Shown here piece after piece: positions 1 through 10,531 of a stretch of DNA of 64,000 bases. The stretch is from the NCBI GenBank assembly GCA_037074765.1, contig JBAMDO010000252.1, forward strand, positions 1-64,000. The letters are read 5' to 3'. The notes under the pieces were generated by a model, which saw nothing but the letters and a program-made list of their open reading frames with translations, was not told the origin of the DNA and ran no database searches. Within the stretch, counting starts at the first letter, position 1; the number at the start of each line of letters is the position of its first letter. The position numbers were made by a program, and so were the translations under genes. The stretch is from Mansonella perstans. Its lineage: Eukaryota; Nematoda; Chromadorea; Rhabditida; Onchocercidae.

Positions 1-1731
1 TTTCCGTACACTTTTTTACCAACTTGACAGTATGATTACGTGGACTATTGCTACGCTCGTAGCTGATATAATTAGCGTTGCGTAACTCTTTGCTTCCACA
101 AAAGAAAACAAATTACATTTGTAAGTTTCGTTTTCAATTCGTCCGACTAATCAATTTTTCATGCTCATTAAGTCTTAATTCTGCCTCATCCAATATTATT
201 GATAATAAAATTTCGTGATCTTATTGTGTTCTAAAATTTGAGAGCCAACATCAAAGTTTGGGCCGGACTTTACATATGGTTGGGAGATATTTGGTTTCAT
301 GCCTTAATGTTCTATGCAGTTATAGTATGTTACCTGCCTTATGTGAAACCTGTTTTCTATTCCAGAAACTTTTCAAACAAGTAAAAACGTTTCTTCATTC
401 TTTGTATCTTCCTAGTATTGACCTGGAATCTTACAATCTCGAACTACATTTGTTGACGTGAAGTTTTCTGTTTTAAACCAAATCAAATATTAAAATATGA
501 TATGGGGAATGTTTATTTAGTATCCACTGTAAAAATAATCATTCGCCTTTGTTTAATAAACCGTTATAAAAATGTTTTATACTTGAAGGAATGTCATCGT
601 CGTCCATTCTTTTTTTTCTACTCTCTTTTATTTTCAGGAGTCAGAAGTCGTATTATGCTGCGTTACAAATTTCGATAATTCTTTGGGGCACTTTTGTAAC
701 CTTGATATATAAAGATTCCAAATGGGTTTTACTTTATCTTCTGACCCATATCACATTGTTTATTTCGTTATTCGTTGCTGCTCTAATAGTGAAATTTTAC
801 GAAATTTAAAAATTTGCAAACTTTAAAAATTTGTGTAGCTTTCTGGTAATTTCAAGCAAGCCAAAAGAACAGTTTAATTTAGCTGTCAACTGTGATATAC
901 TTTTCCATCACATAATGTAAAATGAAACTTATTACGAGCTAAAAATGAGCATTTATTGTTGCAGGGATCAATAAAAATAATGAGGTGTAAGTCGCTTGGC
1001 GCTGACTCCATCCAGGTTGCAAAAATATAACGGAAGCGTTTGTTTTCATTTATTATATATAGTTATTCCATTGAATTCACTACTTTACCTACTTTTAGTA
1101 AGTCTTCATCATTTTTCATGCTAATATCATTAGTGCATATCATTTCGCTGAAATTATAGTTCAATTAAGAGTTTTGTTAGAAGTTTTCCAAATTTTTTAA
1201 ATTGTCAAGTCGGGAATTGAGCATGTGACCGATACAAATATCGTGGAACAGAAGTTGATCGCTCATAAAACTAAAACATTAAATCGTGGTTGCAGCAAGT
1301 TTTTACGAAAATCTAGATATGACACAAACAACAGCATATTTCAGTCCGCTGTTGTGCAAATGTCGCTTGTGCCTTTGCCAATTGTGAACCTAATTTTCGT
1401 AGCAGCAATTGAAGATGCATACCCAATTTAAAGATTTACACTCTATACCAAGTAGTCAGTTAAAAAATCATTCATTGCACCATTAATTATCACGACAGTG
1501 CTTTTTACTAAAACGTTTCGTTTTTTTTTTTTTTTTTGGAAAATGTCTTTTTCTAGTAATAGGTTCACTTAATTTCATTTGCGGACAGTCATTGTTATCT
1601 CCATTACGATTCTAACACTTGAATCATATCGTCGTGCAACTTCTTCATTCTTTTACGAAAACGCTAGACTGCAGGAGTGAAATCAGTTGAAATGGTGACA
1701 AATGGTCAGAAAAATATGATGACAAATGCTT
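1..1731 (+). pseudogene. 7TM receptor copy 1, pseudogene (5' part outside window)
   Basis: This is a decayed copy of the receptor gene at 3,791-5,907, missing exon 1 and most of exon 2, which lie before the window. Recognisable exons are the end of exon 2 (to about 119), exon 3 (243-380), exon 4 (638-788), exon 5 (965-1,097) and exon 6 (from 1,345). Lesions are direct: exon 2 has GCG TAA where the intact copy has GCG GAA, exon 5 has a TAA after VAKI, exon 6 has a TGA (AGC AAT TGA against AGC AAT TTA), and the exon 7 acceptor TTTCAG is changed to TTTCAT near 1,580. Exons 3 and 4 remain open. Exon 3 lies 4,204 bp before its counterpart in copy 2. Confidence 0.8.
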
Positions 1732-3340
1732 TTAAAAAAATTGAAGTGATAATCGATTATTCGCTTCATGAAAGTTTAATTTTTTGAACCAGACATTGCC
1801 AATAAAAGTGCAAGCAATTAGCACTTTATCTGCTCTCCATGAAACTAAAATGTTAACCGAAGATGAAGTAAGGCACTTTTCTTCTTATTTTATATGAATT
1901 TGTTTGGATCACATATCACATCCTATAACTTTAGTCATATTCATAAATTTTTAAATTAACACTATTCGTTGGATAGCCGTACAAAATTGCAAGGAATATG
2001 TTCTTAATACATTCCAAGCATTTGTAAATACGTTGTGTAACACATTTTCATTAGCTCAGTGTGCAGATTTTTCCGACGATTTTTACATCAAGTATTCTCG
2101 CGTAAAATGGATGCGGGAAAGCATGCGGGAACTTCGACGCCTAAATTAAGGTAAAAAAAATTAAAAGGGTACCATTTATTGCAATGTAAAAAATTATTTC
2201 GAAGGAAAGATAAGCGCGTTTTATTGACCAGGTGAGGTCTTCGCTATAGTATTTCATAATTTTATTTCAACTTTATTCTACGGAAATTCCATTACAGTAT
2301 CTGTGTAACCATGAATAAAAGATTTTTTGAAACTAATCAGCTTCTGCTCTAATCATCTCTGCAAATGAATGTTACCTAAGAGTTAATGGATTATGTTAGA
2401 TAACTCTGAATTGAATTGTGATAAAAATGATAAATTACCGTGGCTAATGAAGCGTTTATCTCACAACTCATTTCACAGATATTCATGGAGCAATTAACAC
2501 ATTTCAGAATTCATGCCAATTACCTTAATGAGGCTTGTTAATAACAATTTTACGAGAATATAATAATTAAAAATACCATGTTATGCTTTACTGAGCTATT
2601 ACTAAAATTATCATGCAATACTGAAATAATTCTGAGTTGTTTTTGCTGTTACATTATTCCATATTATTCTGACGTACTAACAAAAAGATAGGTAATTACA
2701 ATGCTTAGTTCCAATAAGATTACAATGCTTATTTTCAAAACGAATTCTATCTTTAAGGAAGATGACAAAAGAGCAGTTTAAAAATATCCTGTATCATGCA
2801 GGGCATTTTATTGTTGTTTCGATGTGTGCTGCTCGGGCTCATTTATTCCGTCGTATCGATATTCAACTACTTTATTTATGTTTAATAAGTTTACTTGATT
2901 CAACATAGAATTTCGCTCCAAATGATACAATTCGACTTCGTTATTTCAACAATTTTTTAAATTTTATTATGTGATAAAATTTAAAGAGATTAAAACATTA
3001 AAAGAAATAAAATTAAAAGAGGAAGAATGTTATTATAACTTAAGGCTAATAATGAAAGCTGAACAATCAGGCGAAAATTTAATTCATAGAAATCTAACTC
3101 AGAAAAATTTCATTTCACTTTCAATGGTAATCAGTCGCAACAAGTGAAAAGAAAAGCAACAACATAAGCAATCAAGAAATGTCAAGATTTTTTTTTTTAA
3201 TCCATTTTACAGCAGTCATATAGCTACTAGAGATTTTTGAATTTCATACTAATCGCCTTAATGAAATTTTTAGCGTTTTCATATTTCTTATCAACTGATT
3301 AATCCTAATGCCTATAAAAGCCATTAATGTCTGAGTAAAA
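1732..3340. repeat. 3' flank and spacer module of the receptor repeat unit
   Basis: This non-coding stretch recurs after and between the other receptor copies: parts match about 5,990-6,830, 13,860-15,240 and 15,720-16,215. Landmarks shared by the copies are an AATAAAAGTGCAAGCA block, a GAGGTCTTCGCTAT block and an ATTCATGGAGCAATTAACAC block. I see no gene in it. It defines the rest of the roughly 4.2 kb unit and shows that whole genomic segments, not spliced copies, were duplicated. Confidence 0.7.
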
Positions 3341-3589
3341 GGCCATGAAGTATTTCATTGATACATAATACATTTTATTTTTGCATGAAGTATTTCATCG
3401 ATGCATAAAGTATTTCACTGGTGTGTGAAATATTTCATTGATGCTGAGATTATTGCTGGAATAATTAGCTCTATCACGAGCGCTTGTATCAAAATTTCAC
3501 AAGACGTCAACTTACTAACGGTAAGGAAAGTAATCCGAATAATTTTAGAGTACTTATATTCGGACCGAATGATACCGTTTGAAATTTGA
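3341..3589 (+). repeat. Conserved block upstream of receptor copy 2, with short GTATTTCA repeats
   Basis: The block starts with four or five imperfect repeats around GTATTTCATTGATGCAT (3,341-3,445) and continues into an open frame of about 62 codons from 3,401. The same block occurs at about 16,217-16,466 and 19,965-20,212, with only a few amino-acid differences. A good donor-like site (AACG|GTAAGG, about 3,520) lies inside it, so it could be a 5' untranslated exon spliced to the acceptor at 3,786, or simply promoter sequence carried with each duplication. I do not recognise the predicted peptide and do not call it a gene. Confidence 0.45.
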
Positions 3590-3775
3590 GCAACTTTTAA
3601 AACAATCCGCTTTTAAACATGAAAAACAATTAATTTGTTCTTGACCTGTGCACTGTACTCAGTTAGTCCACTCGGTGAAATAGTCACTGCAATAACCGCG
3701 TAAATCCTGCATTAAATAGAGGATTATGTGATAATTCAAATTAAATAAATCTTTAACAGCGTCAAAAAATTAAGA

Positions 3776-3786
3776 ACAAATTTCAG
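3776..3786 (+). promoter_or_regulatory. 3' splice site just before the start codon, probable spliced-leader acceptor
   Basis: AACAAATTTCAG is followed after four bases (CGAA) by the ATG of receptor copy 2. In nematodes, an acceptor this close to the start codon is the usual place for spliced-leader trans-splicing. The same acceptor is kept at 16,655-16,666 in copy 3. Cis-splicing from the upstream donor near 3,520 is the alternative. Confidence 0.55.
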
Positions 3787-3790
3787 CGAA

Positions 3791-5907
3791 ATGAACAACT
3801 CTTTTCAATTCAATGATAGTAACTACATCAACAGCACCACTGATTTGAATGACCCTCCGTGTGTAGGCCTAGGTCTCTCGTGCCGTAAGTTATGATTTAA
3901 ACTTCATAATTCAATTATATTACATACTTGCTGAATCCTTAAATACATTATTTGGAAATTGCATCCGTCAAATGAAGGTTCAAATGAAAGAAATCATCAA
4001 TATGAAATCTTTTACTATTTTTACTTTCATCAAGTTATTTCGAAGCCATATTATAATTTCCTGCTGTTATCATGTATTAACAACTGTTTAGCAGGATTGT
4101 ACACTGCGAGACACATAATATCATACACTGCAACGGTTGGTAATTTTCTTATTATTCCTTTTATGCTATATTTAACGTTTGCGAAAGTGATGGATGGATT
4201 TTCCAAATATTTCACACTGAATTTAATGATCAATTGTATAACGACGACTATTGTTACGCTCGTAGCTGATATAATTAGAGTTGCGGAACTCTTTGTTTCC
4301 ACAAAAGAAAATAAATTACATTTGTAAGTTTCGTTTTCAATTCGTCCGACTAATCAATTTTTCATGCTCATTAAGTCTTAATTCTGCCTCACTCCAATAT
4401 TATTGATAATAAAATTTCGTGATCTTATTGTGTTCTAAAATTTGAGAGCCAACATCAAAGTATGGGCCGGACTTTACATATGGTTGGGAGATATTTGGTT
4501 TCATGCCTTAACGTTCTATGCAGTTATAGTATGTTACCTGCCTTATGTGAAACCTGTTTTCTATTCCAGAAACTTTTCAAACAAGTAAAAACGTTTCTTC
4601 ATTCTTTGTATCTTCCTAGTATTGACCTGGAATCTTACAATCTCGAACTACATTTGTTGACGTGAAGTTTTCTGTTTTAAACCAAATCAAATATTAAAAT
4701 ATGATATGGGGAATGTTTATTTAGTATCCATTGTAAAAATAATCATTCGCCTTTGTTTAATAAACCGTTATAAAAATGTTTTATACTTGAAGGAATGTCA
4801 TCGTCGTCCATTCTTTTTTTTCTACTCTCTTTTATTTTCAGGAGTCAGAAGTCGTATTATGCTGCGTTACAAATTTCGATAATTCTTTGGGGCACTTTTG
4901 TAACCTTGATATATAAAGATTCCAAATGGGTTTTACTTTATCTTCTGACCCATATCACATTGTTTATTTCGTTATTCGTTGCTGCTCTAATAGTGAAATT
5001 TTACGAAATTTAAAAATTTGCAAACTTTAAAAATTTGTGTAGCTTTCTGGTAATTTCAAGCAAGCCAAAAGAACAGTTTAATTTAGCTGTCAACTGTGAT
5101 ATACTTTTCCATCACATAATGTAAAATGAAATTTATTACGAACTAGAAATGAGCATTTATTATTGCAGGGATCAATAAAAATAATGAGATATAAACCGCT
5201 TGGCGCTGATTCCATCCAGGTTGCAAAAATACAACGGAAGCGTTTTTTTTCATTTATTATATATAGTTATTCCATTGAATTCATTACTTTACCAATTTTC
5301 AGTAAGTTTCCATCATTTCTTCATGCTAATATCATTAGTGCATGTCATTTCGCTGAAATTATAGTTCAATTAAAAGTTCTGTTAGAAGTTTTTTTCCAGA
5401 TTTCTTGAATTGTCAAATCGGAAATTGAATATGTGACCAATACTAATATCTTGATGCAGAAGCTGGTCGCTCGTAAAATGGAAACTTTAAGTCTTAATTT
5501 CAGCAAGTTTTTATCAAAATTTAAATATATCATGTTACTAACAACATTGTGTTGTTTCAGTTCACTGTTGTGCACATGTCGTTTGCATTCTTGGCGGTTG
5601 TGATTATCTTAGAAGCAATTTAAGACTTGTGTTCAAATTTACGATTTACATTCTTCAAGAAGTAATCACTTAAAAAATAATTCGTTTCGTCCTTTTATCT
5701 TTCATTTTCATTCCTTACAGTAGTGCTTTCTCAGTGTTTCGGCTCACTTAATTTCAGATGCGGACAATTACTACTATCTCCATCACGATCCTAACACTTG
5801 AATCCTATCGTCGTGCAATTTTTTCATTGTTTTACCGAGAAAAATGGACTACAGAAGTGAAAGCAGTTGAAAAAAATACTCAGAAAAATATTACAACAAA
5901 TTTTTAA
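3791..5907 (+). CDS. 7TM chemoreceptor-like protein, 332 aa, seven exons, intact
   Basis: I join exons 3,791-3,884, 4,092-4,323, 4,447-4,584, 4,842-4,992, 5,169-5,301, 5,561-5,661 and 5,758-5,907. All junctions are GT-AG and all phases agree (1, 2, 2, 0, 1, 0), giving 332 residues, the usual size of nematode serpentine receptors. The N-terminus has glycosylation sequons (N2, N8, N14). Hydrophobic helices lie near residues 39-61, 71-93, 115-143, 160-179 and 184-205. A basic third cytoplasmic loop follows (about 206-233, with IQRKR), then helices near 234-262 and 275-305 and a polar tail. The last helix ends with [11 protein letters not shown], in the place of the NPxxY region. No DRY motif is visible after helix 3. 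I cannot assign it to a named C. elegans family. It is probably a sensory receptor in the plasma membrane of neurons or cilia. An AATAAA lies at 6,067. The frame with exon 4 read through to the TAA at about 5,010 is a possible shorter form. Confidence 0.72.
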
Positions 5908-6728
5908 AGAAGAATTGAAGTCATTATCGTTTAACCTTTAACCTTATTTGATTTCGTTGATATCTCAATTATGACTTTGAAAATGATTTAAGAAATAATG
6001 AGAGTTTCGAACCAAATCTTAGTAATGAAAGGGCAAACACTTACCACTTTACTTGTTTTCCATGAAAATAAAATGTTGGCCGAGTTAAATGGTAGCATAC
6101 GTAAACTTTGATGCCTAAGCTAACGTTAAAAAAAGTTAAAACGGTACCATTTAATGAAATGCAAAAAATTATTTCGAAGAAAATGTAAGCGTGTTTTATT
6201 GACTAAGTGAGGTCTTCGCTATGGTATTTCGTAATTTTATTTCAACTTTATTCTGCGGAAATTCCAGTACAATATCTGTGTAACCATGAATAAAGGATTT
6301 TTTGAAACTGATCAGCTTCTGCTCTAATCATCTCTGCAAATGAATATTACCTAGGAGTTAATGGATTATGTTAGATAGCCTCTGAATTGAATTCTGATAA
6401 AAATGATAAATTACCGTGGCTAATGAAGCGTTTATCTCACAACTCATTTCACAGATATTCATGGAGCAATTAACACCTTTCAGAATTCATGCTAATTACC
6501 TTGATAAGATTTTTTAATAATATTTTGCCGAGAAGATAACAATAAAAAATACCATGTTATATTTTACTAAGCTATTACTAAAATTATCATTCAATACTGA
6601 AATAATTCTGAGTTGTTTTTGCTGTTACATTATTCCATGTTATTCTGACGTACTTACAAAAAGATAGGTAGAGGAAATTGTTCTAATAAGATTACAATGC
6701 TTATTTTCAAAACGAATTCTATCTTTAA

Positions 6729-6749
6729 GGCTTCAAATTATTTGAAGCC
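6729..6749. repeat. Perfect 10-bp palindrome with one central base
   Basis: GGCTTCAAAT, one T, then ATTTGAAGCC. The same palindrome is at 15,137-15,157. It is missing from the older unit near 2,755, where the flanks join directly as TCTTTAAGGAAGATGACA. It therefore looks like a small insertion, or a local foldback, shared by some units only. Confidence 0.6.
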
Positions 6750-6832
6750 GAAGATGACAAAAGAACAGTTTAAAAATATCTCCTATATCATGCAGGGACA
6801 TTTTTATTGTTTACTGCTCGGGCTTATACAGC

Positions 6833-7215
6833 AGAATAGCAAAAGATATAGGGCCTTCGCAAAGCTGCATAGAAGAGTTTGGTACAACAAACATCTGAGT
6901 AAAAGTACCAAAAGTTGCTGTTTAGAACAACTGTAATGGCTACTGTTTTATAGGATTTGAATCGTGGTCATTTGCGGTCACTAACTAGATCTCCTCTAAC
7001 GCTTCCACTAGCGCTGCCTCTGCTCAATCCTGCACTGACCATACAACAAATGGAGACAGTCCTTCAGCATGCAGATATCACCAGCATTGAAGCTATGCTG
7101 CTGAGAATGCAGTTGCACTGGGCAGAATATATCTTCAAGATGGAGGTTCATTATCTCGTTAAGAGTATCTTAGTGATAAACTCGCCAATGACGAGGAAAA
7201 AAAAAAGGAATTTTG
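6833..7215 (+). mobile_element. Non-LTR retrotransposon (LINE) reverse transcriptase C-terminal fragment
   Basis: Two open segments carry hallmarks of the C-terminal part of LINE reverse transcriptases: AFAKLHRRVWYNKHLSKSTK (about 6,850-6,910), then ADITSIEAMLLRMQLHW and AEYIFKMEVHYLVKSIL (about 7,070-7,170). The second corresponds to the family pattern 'SIEAMxxxxQLRWAGHxxRM'. The segments are in different frames, so the element is dead. The related unit near 15,230-15,290 has receptor flank sequence at the same position without this block, so it is a fragment inserted into this unit. It resembles the fragment at 33,110-33,920. The clade of LINE is not decided. Confidence 0.7.
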
Positions 7216-7559
7216 ACAGCGTGAACAAATTATGAACAAATTTGGCAAAATGGAAGATACTGTTATTCTAAAAGCAGTGGCTGTTTCAAAAGCTTTTAGA
7301 ATTAAACATCATAATGAAGTGTTTGTTTTGTTATTAGGTACCGATGAATAACTGTTGAGGGGTATTTATTCCTTTTTAGCGAATAAACAATATTTGCGAT
7401 AATACAAAGTAGTTATAACAAAAATAACACAAAAAACGATTACGTTTCAAAGTAAATAACACAAAACCTCACAAATTGGAAATCATGCGTTGGTAGGAAA
7501 TATTATGTATTTTAAACCTTTTAAAATAATAAAGTGAGATGTGGAAGTTAATTATTTGA

Positions 7560-8230
7560 AATCCGTTGTTCCATTTTCTTTATTTTCAGGAGTACAAACG
7601 ATCATTCAGCTTTCTTTAATGTCATAGATATCTTAATACTTGAAGGAATCCCACGGTTAACTATTATTCTTTTCCACTGTCTTTTGTTTTCAGTATCAGG
7701 GACCGTATTATGCTGTGTTACTGCATATTTCGATAATTCTTTGGGGCACTTTTGTAACCTTATTAGCATTAATCTTATACCTTATTTTCTGACTCATCGT
7801 TAATCGCATTATTTATTGCTACACTGGCAGTAAAATTTTATGAAATTTAAAAATTTCGGTTGGATTTCGGTTAAAATAATCTATCTATCTGGAACCAATT
7901 TTCTGATTGTTTTAAGCAAACAAAATAATGGTTTTATTTAACTATCAATTGTGATATACTTTGTCGCTAGACAGTGTAAAACAAAATTTTATAACGCAAA
8001 GAACTTCAAATAACTTTAAATGAGCATCTATTGTTGCAGGGATCAATAAAAACAAGAAGACATAAAATGCTTTGCACTAACGCCATTTGGGTTGCAAAAA
8101 TGTGACGGAAGCGTTCGTATTCGTTTATTTTATACAATTATTCCATTGAAATCACTACTTTACCTATGTTCATTAAGTTTCTATCATTTCTTCATTATAA
8201 TAGCATTAGTGCTTTTGCTGAGATTATGGT
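7560..8230 (+). pseudogene. 7TM receptor fragment (exons 4-5)
   Basis: From about 7,693 a stretch reading [19 protein letters not shown] matches exon 4 of the receptor at 3,791-5,907. A second block at 8,038 begins GGATCAATAAAAACAAG, as exon 5 does, and soon meets a stop after RRHK. Exons 1-3 and 6-7 are absent. It is a remnant. Confidence 0.6.
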
Positions 8231-9789
8231 CATGATTACTATTATCACTGTGATTGTGAGATTGTGATTACTATATCTGGTAATCTCTGGACTAACAAGA
8301 AACAGACACACTGAGTATATAAAGTATAGAAAGTTTTGCGCAACGCTAAATTCTTGTTGCAATTTTTTATCTCACAAATGGATTCACCGATATATTATTT
8401 ATACGAGGCTAAATCAATCAAAAATTTAACCAATTTCCTCCCGAATACAACTATTTGTTCGAATGAAAAAAACGAAAAGCAAAAATTTTCGAAACTTTTA
8501 TAACAATGACAGCCAAATCTCTTCATAGTTATCCTTGTTTTGTCATCCGTTTTAAAATTGTTTGTTGATAGTTATCTTTGCTCTCATATGCTATCTTCTG
8601 TATACCTGTAGTTTTTCCGGATGATAAGACCGTTTTCCGGTCTCTTGTATTGTAGTCCTGAAAAATATCAGTAATAAAATCCAATGTGAAAAACTCTTTT
8701 CGTTAAGTGTACATATAAAATCTTTCATATAGTTCACAGAATTTTTGGATTTGTGATCCGGCTATCATTAACATCTGTAAAATTACAGTGCTTTTAGTAA
8801 CTCAACCAATAAATATATTTCAGAAATATGCCTTTTTTTCGGGAGAATTGCAGTTGAATCAACCATATTAATTAATTTTAGTTACATATATTAGTTGATT
8901 TGAATTAAATATATTATTTAATTAAGTAAATTAGTTAACATTAAGTCATTAGTTGACTGAAAAAATGAATAAACGAATATCATTGGTGAAATAATTCCTC
9001 GTTTATGATGTGTGTATTTGGTCTTGTATATCTGTATGCATTTGTAGTATGTGTTTGTTTATGTGCTTATGTTTATAAATGAGTGTATATATGTGTATAC
9101 GACAAAAGCACTCCGCGGAAAAAATTAAAAAACAACTCGAACATTGAATTGCCAAAAAGAAGAGTTTTTTCCACATTTAATTCAAAATACCATCTACGAA
9201 TGTTTGCTTTCATTAATTATGTTAGTAAATTAGTAAGTCATTAAGTAAATTTTGAGACCGGCAAATCATGAAGCATACCAATAAGTCAAACAAGCAATAT
9301 TAGTAAGTGAATGAGTTAAAATTCAAATTTGAAATTTAATTTACTATGAAATTTGAAAGAACAAAAAAAAATGAATAAATGAAATATCCTAAAAAATGCT
9401 ACTTTATCAATGAAAGAGTACGAATCAGTTGTTGTGCTGAAAAAATTAATGACTAATTCAATTCATTGCTAAATGAATTAATTAATAAATGAATTAATTG
9501 CTAGGTCTACCATAATTTCATTGAAACCTCCAAAGTTTATGCTTTTAATTTAAGCAGATATTTTCAGAGATCAGAAAACAGATGAATAAGTAATCTCAAT
9601 AAAATTAATTTCATTATTGTGTCTTTGACAAATCAGTAATAGAAAAAATGACTCAAAAATGGAAATTATTACCCTTTTTCAAATGAATGATTTATGACAT
9701 TTCGATGAGTGTGTAAGATTTGCTAAATCCGTAACCAAACATAAGTAAACGCAGTCTTCAACTACTTTACTGAGAGTTCAAGGAAAAAA
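8231..9789. other. No gene seen; AT-rich spacer
   Basis: I find no exon-like open frame or recognisable element. A short imperfect GTGTATATGTGTATA-type stretch lies near 9,010-9,105. Many AATTAATTAATGA runs occur at 9,440-9,500. Confidence 0.6.
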
Positions 9790-10493
9790 AAAAAATATAT
9801 TGCACGAATCACTTTTTCTTATGTTCCAAAGAAGTAAATCCTTTTGTCGCCACATCGATCGGACCGTGTCCACTTGAATGTTAACGTTAACTTGAATGTT
9901 AACTTGAATGAAATGAAAATTAATTGATTCGGGGAATATCAATGATTTTAAATGAAATCTTCGCATCTTAGAGCAATCAAAATTTTTATAGGTAAGTGCC
10001 AAACACAGATGAAAAATGAGTAATTAATAATTTAATAATTCAATTTCTCAGTGTTGAATTCATAAGCGACCAAAATGAAAATAATGAAAGTTGCTAGTAA
10101 ATGTTAACAATTTATGAATAGCAGTTGATCATGATGCAAGGAACTTTCTTAATATTATTTTTTTTCAAGCACTCAGTTTCATTTACGACATAATGCTTAA
10201 TGAATTTCCATAATTTTTTTGCCATTTGTTCGACTGCTTTGCTGTTATATAAAATTAATTCATCCACAAGTTCATCTATTTACATTTTAAAATTTAAAGA
10301 ATTACGTTTTCAAGTTAAATACTGCTGATATTTAGTTGCTCTAAATTGAACGAAATTGTATCCAAAGATCAAACATCCGTAGAATATTTCGCCAACATTT
10401 TTCATTGCGACGTATGATTTATTTCACTTTCTTGTCCTTCCTCAAATTCAATTTTCCTTGACCCTTGGCAGTACTGCTTCTACCTTTTAAAAT

Positions 10494-10504
10494 AATTCTT
10501 TCAG
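10494..10504 (+). promoter_or_regulatory. Probable spliced-leader acceptor of the srx gene
   Basis: AATTCTTTCAG ends 27 bases before the chosen ATG at 10,532. The opposite-strand copy keeps the same acceptor (reverse complement ending at 24,588). An upstream cis exon is the alternative. Confidence 0.45.
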
Positions 10505-10531
10505 ATTTCTTAATTGATTTCAACGAATTTG

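Noticed and set aside
4051..4302. Minus-strand open frames opposite exon 2 of the receptor copies (also 16,863-17,177)
   Set aside because: They mirror a hydrophobic exon on the plus strand, whose splice sites and phases fit the receptor. The minus frames have no partner exons.
9778..10002. Short minus-strand frame near the outer end of the inverted repeat
   Set aside because: The matching frame is not kept in the other arm at 25,040-25,280, and no splice partners are seen.
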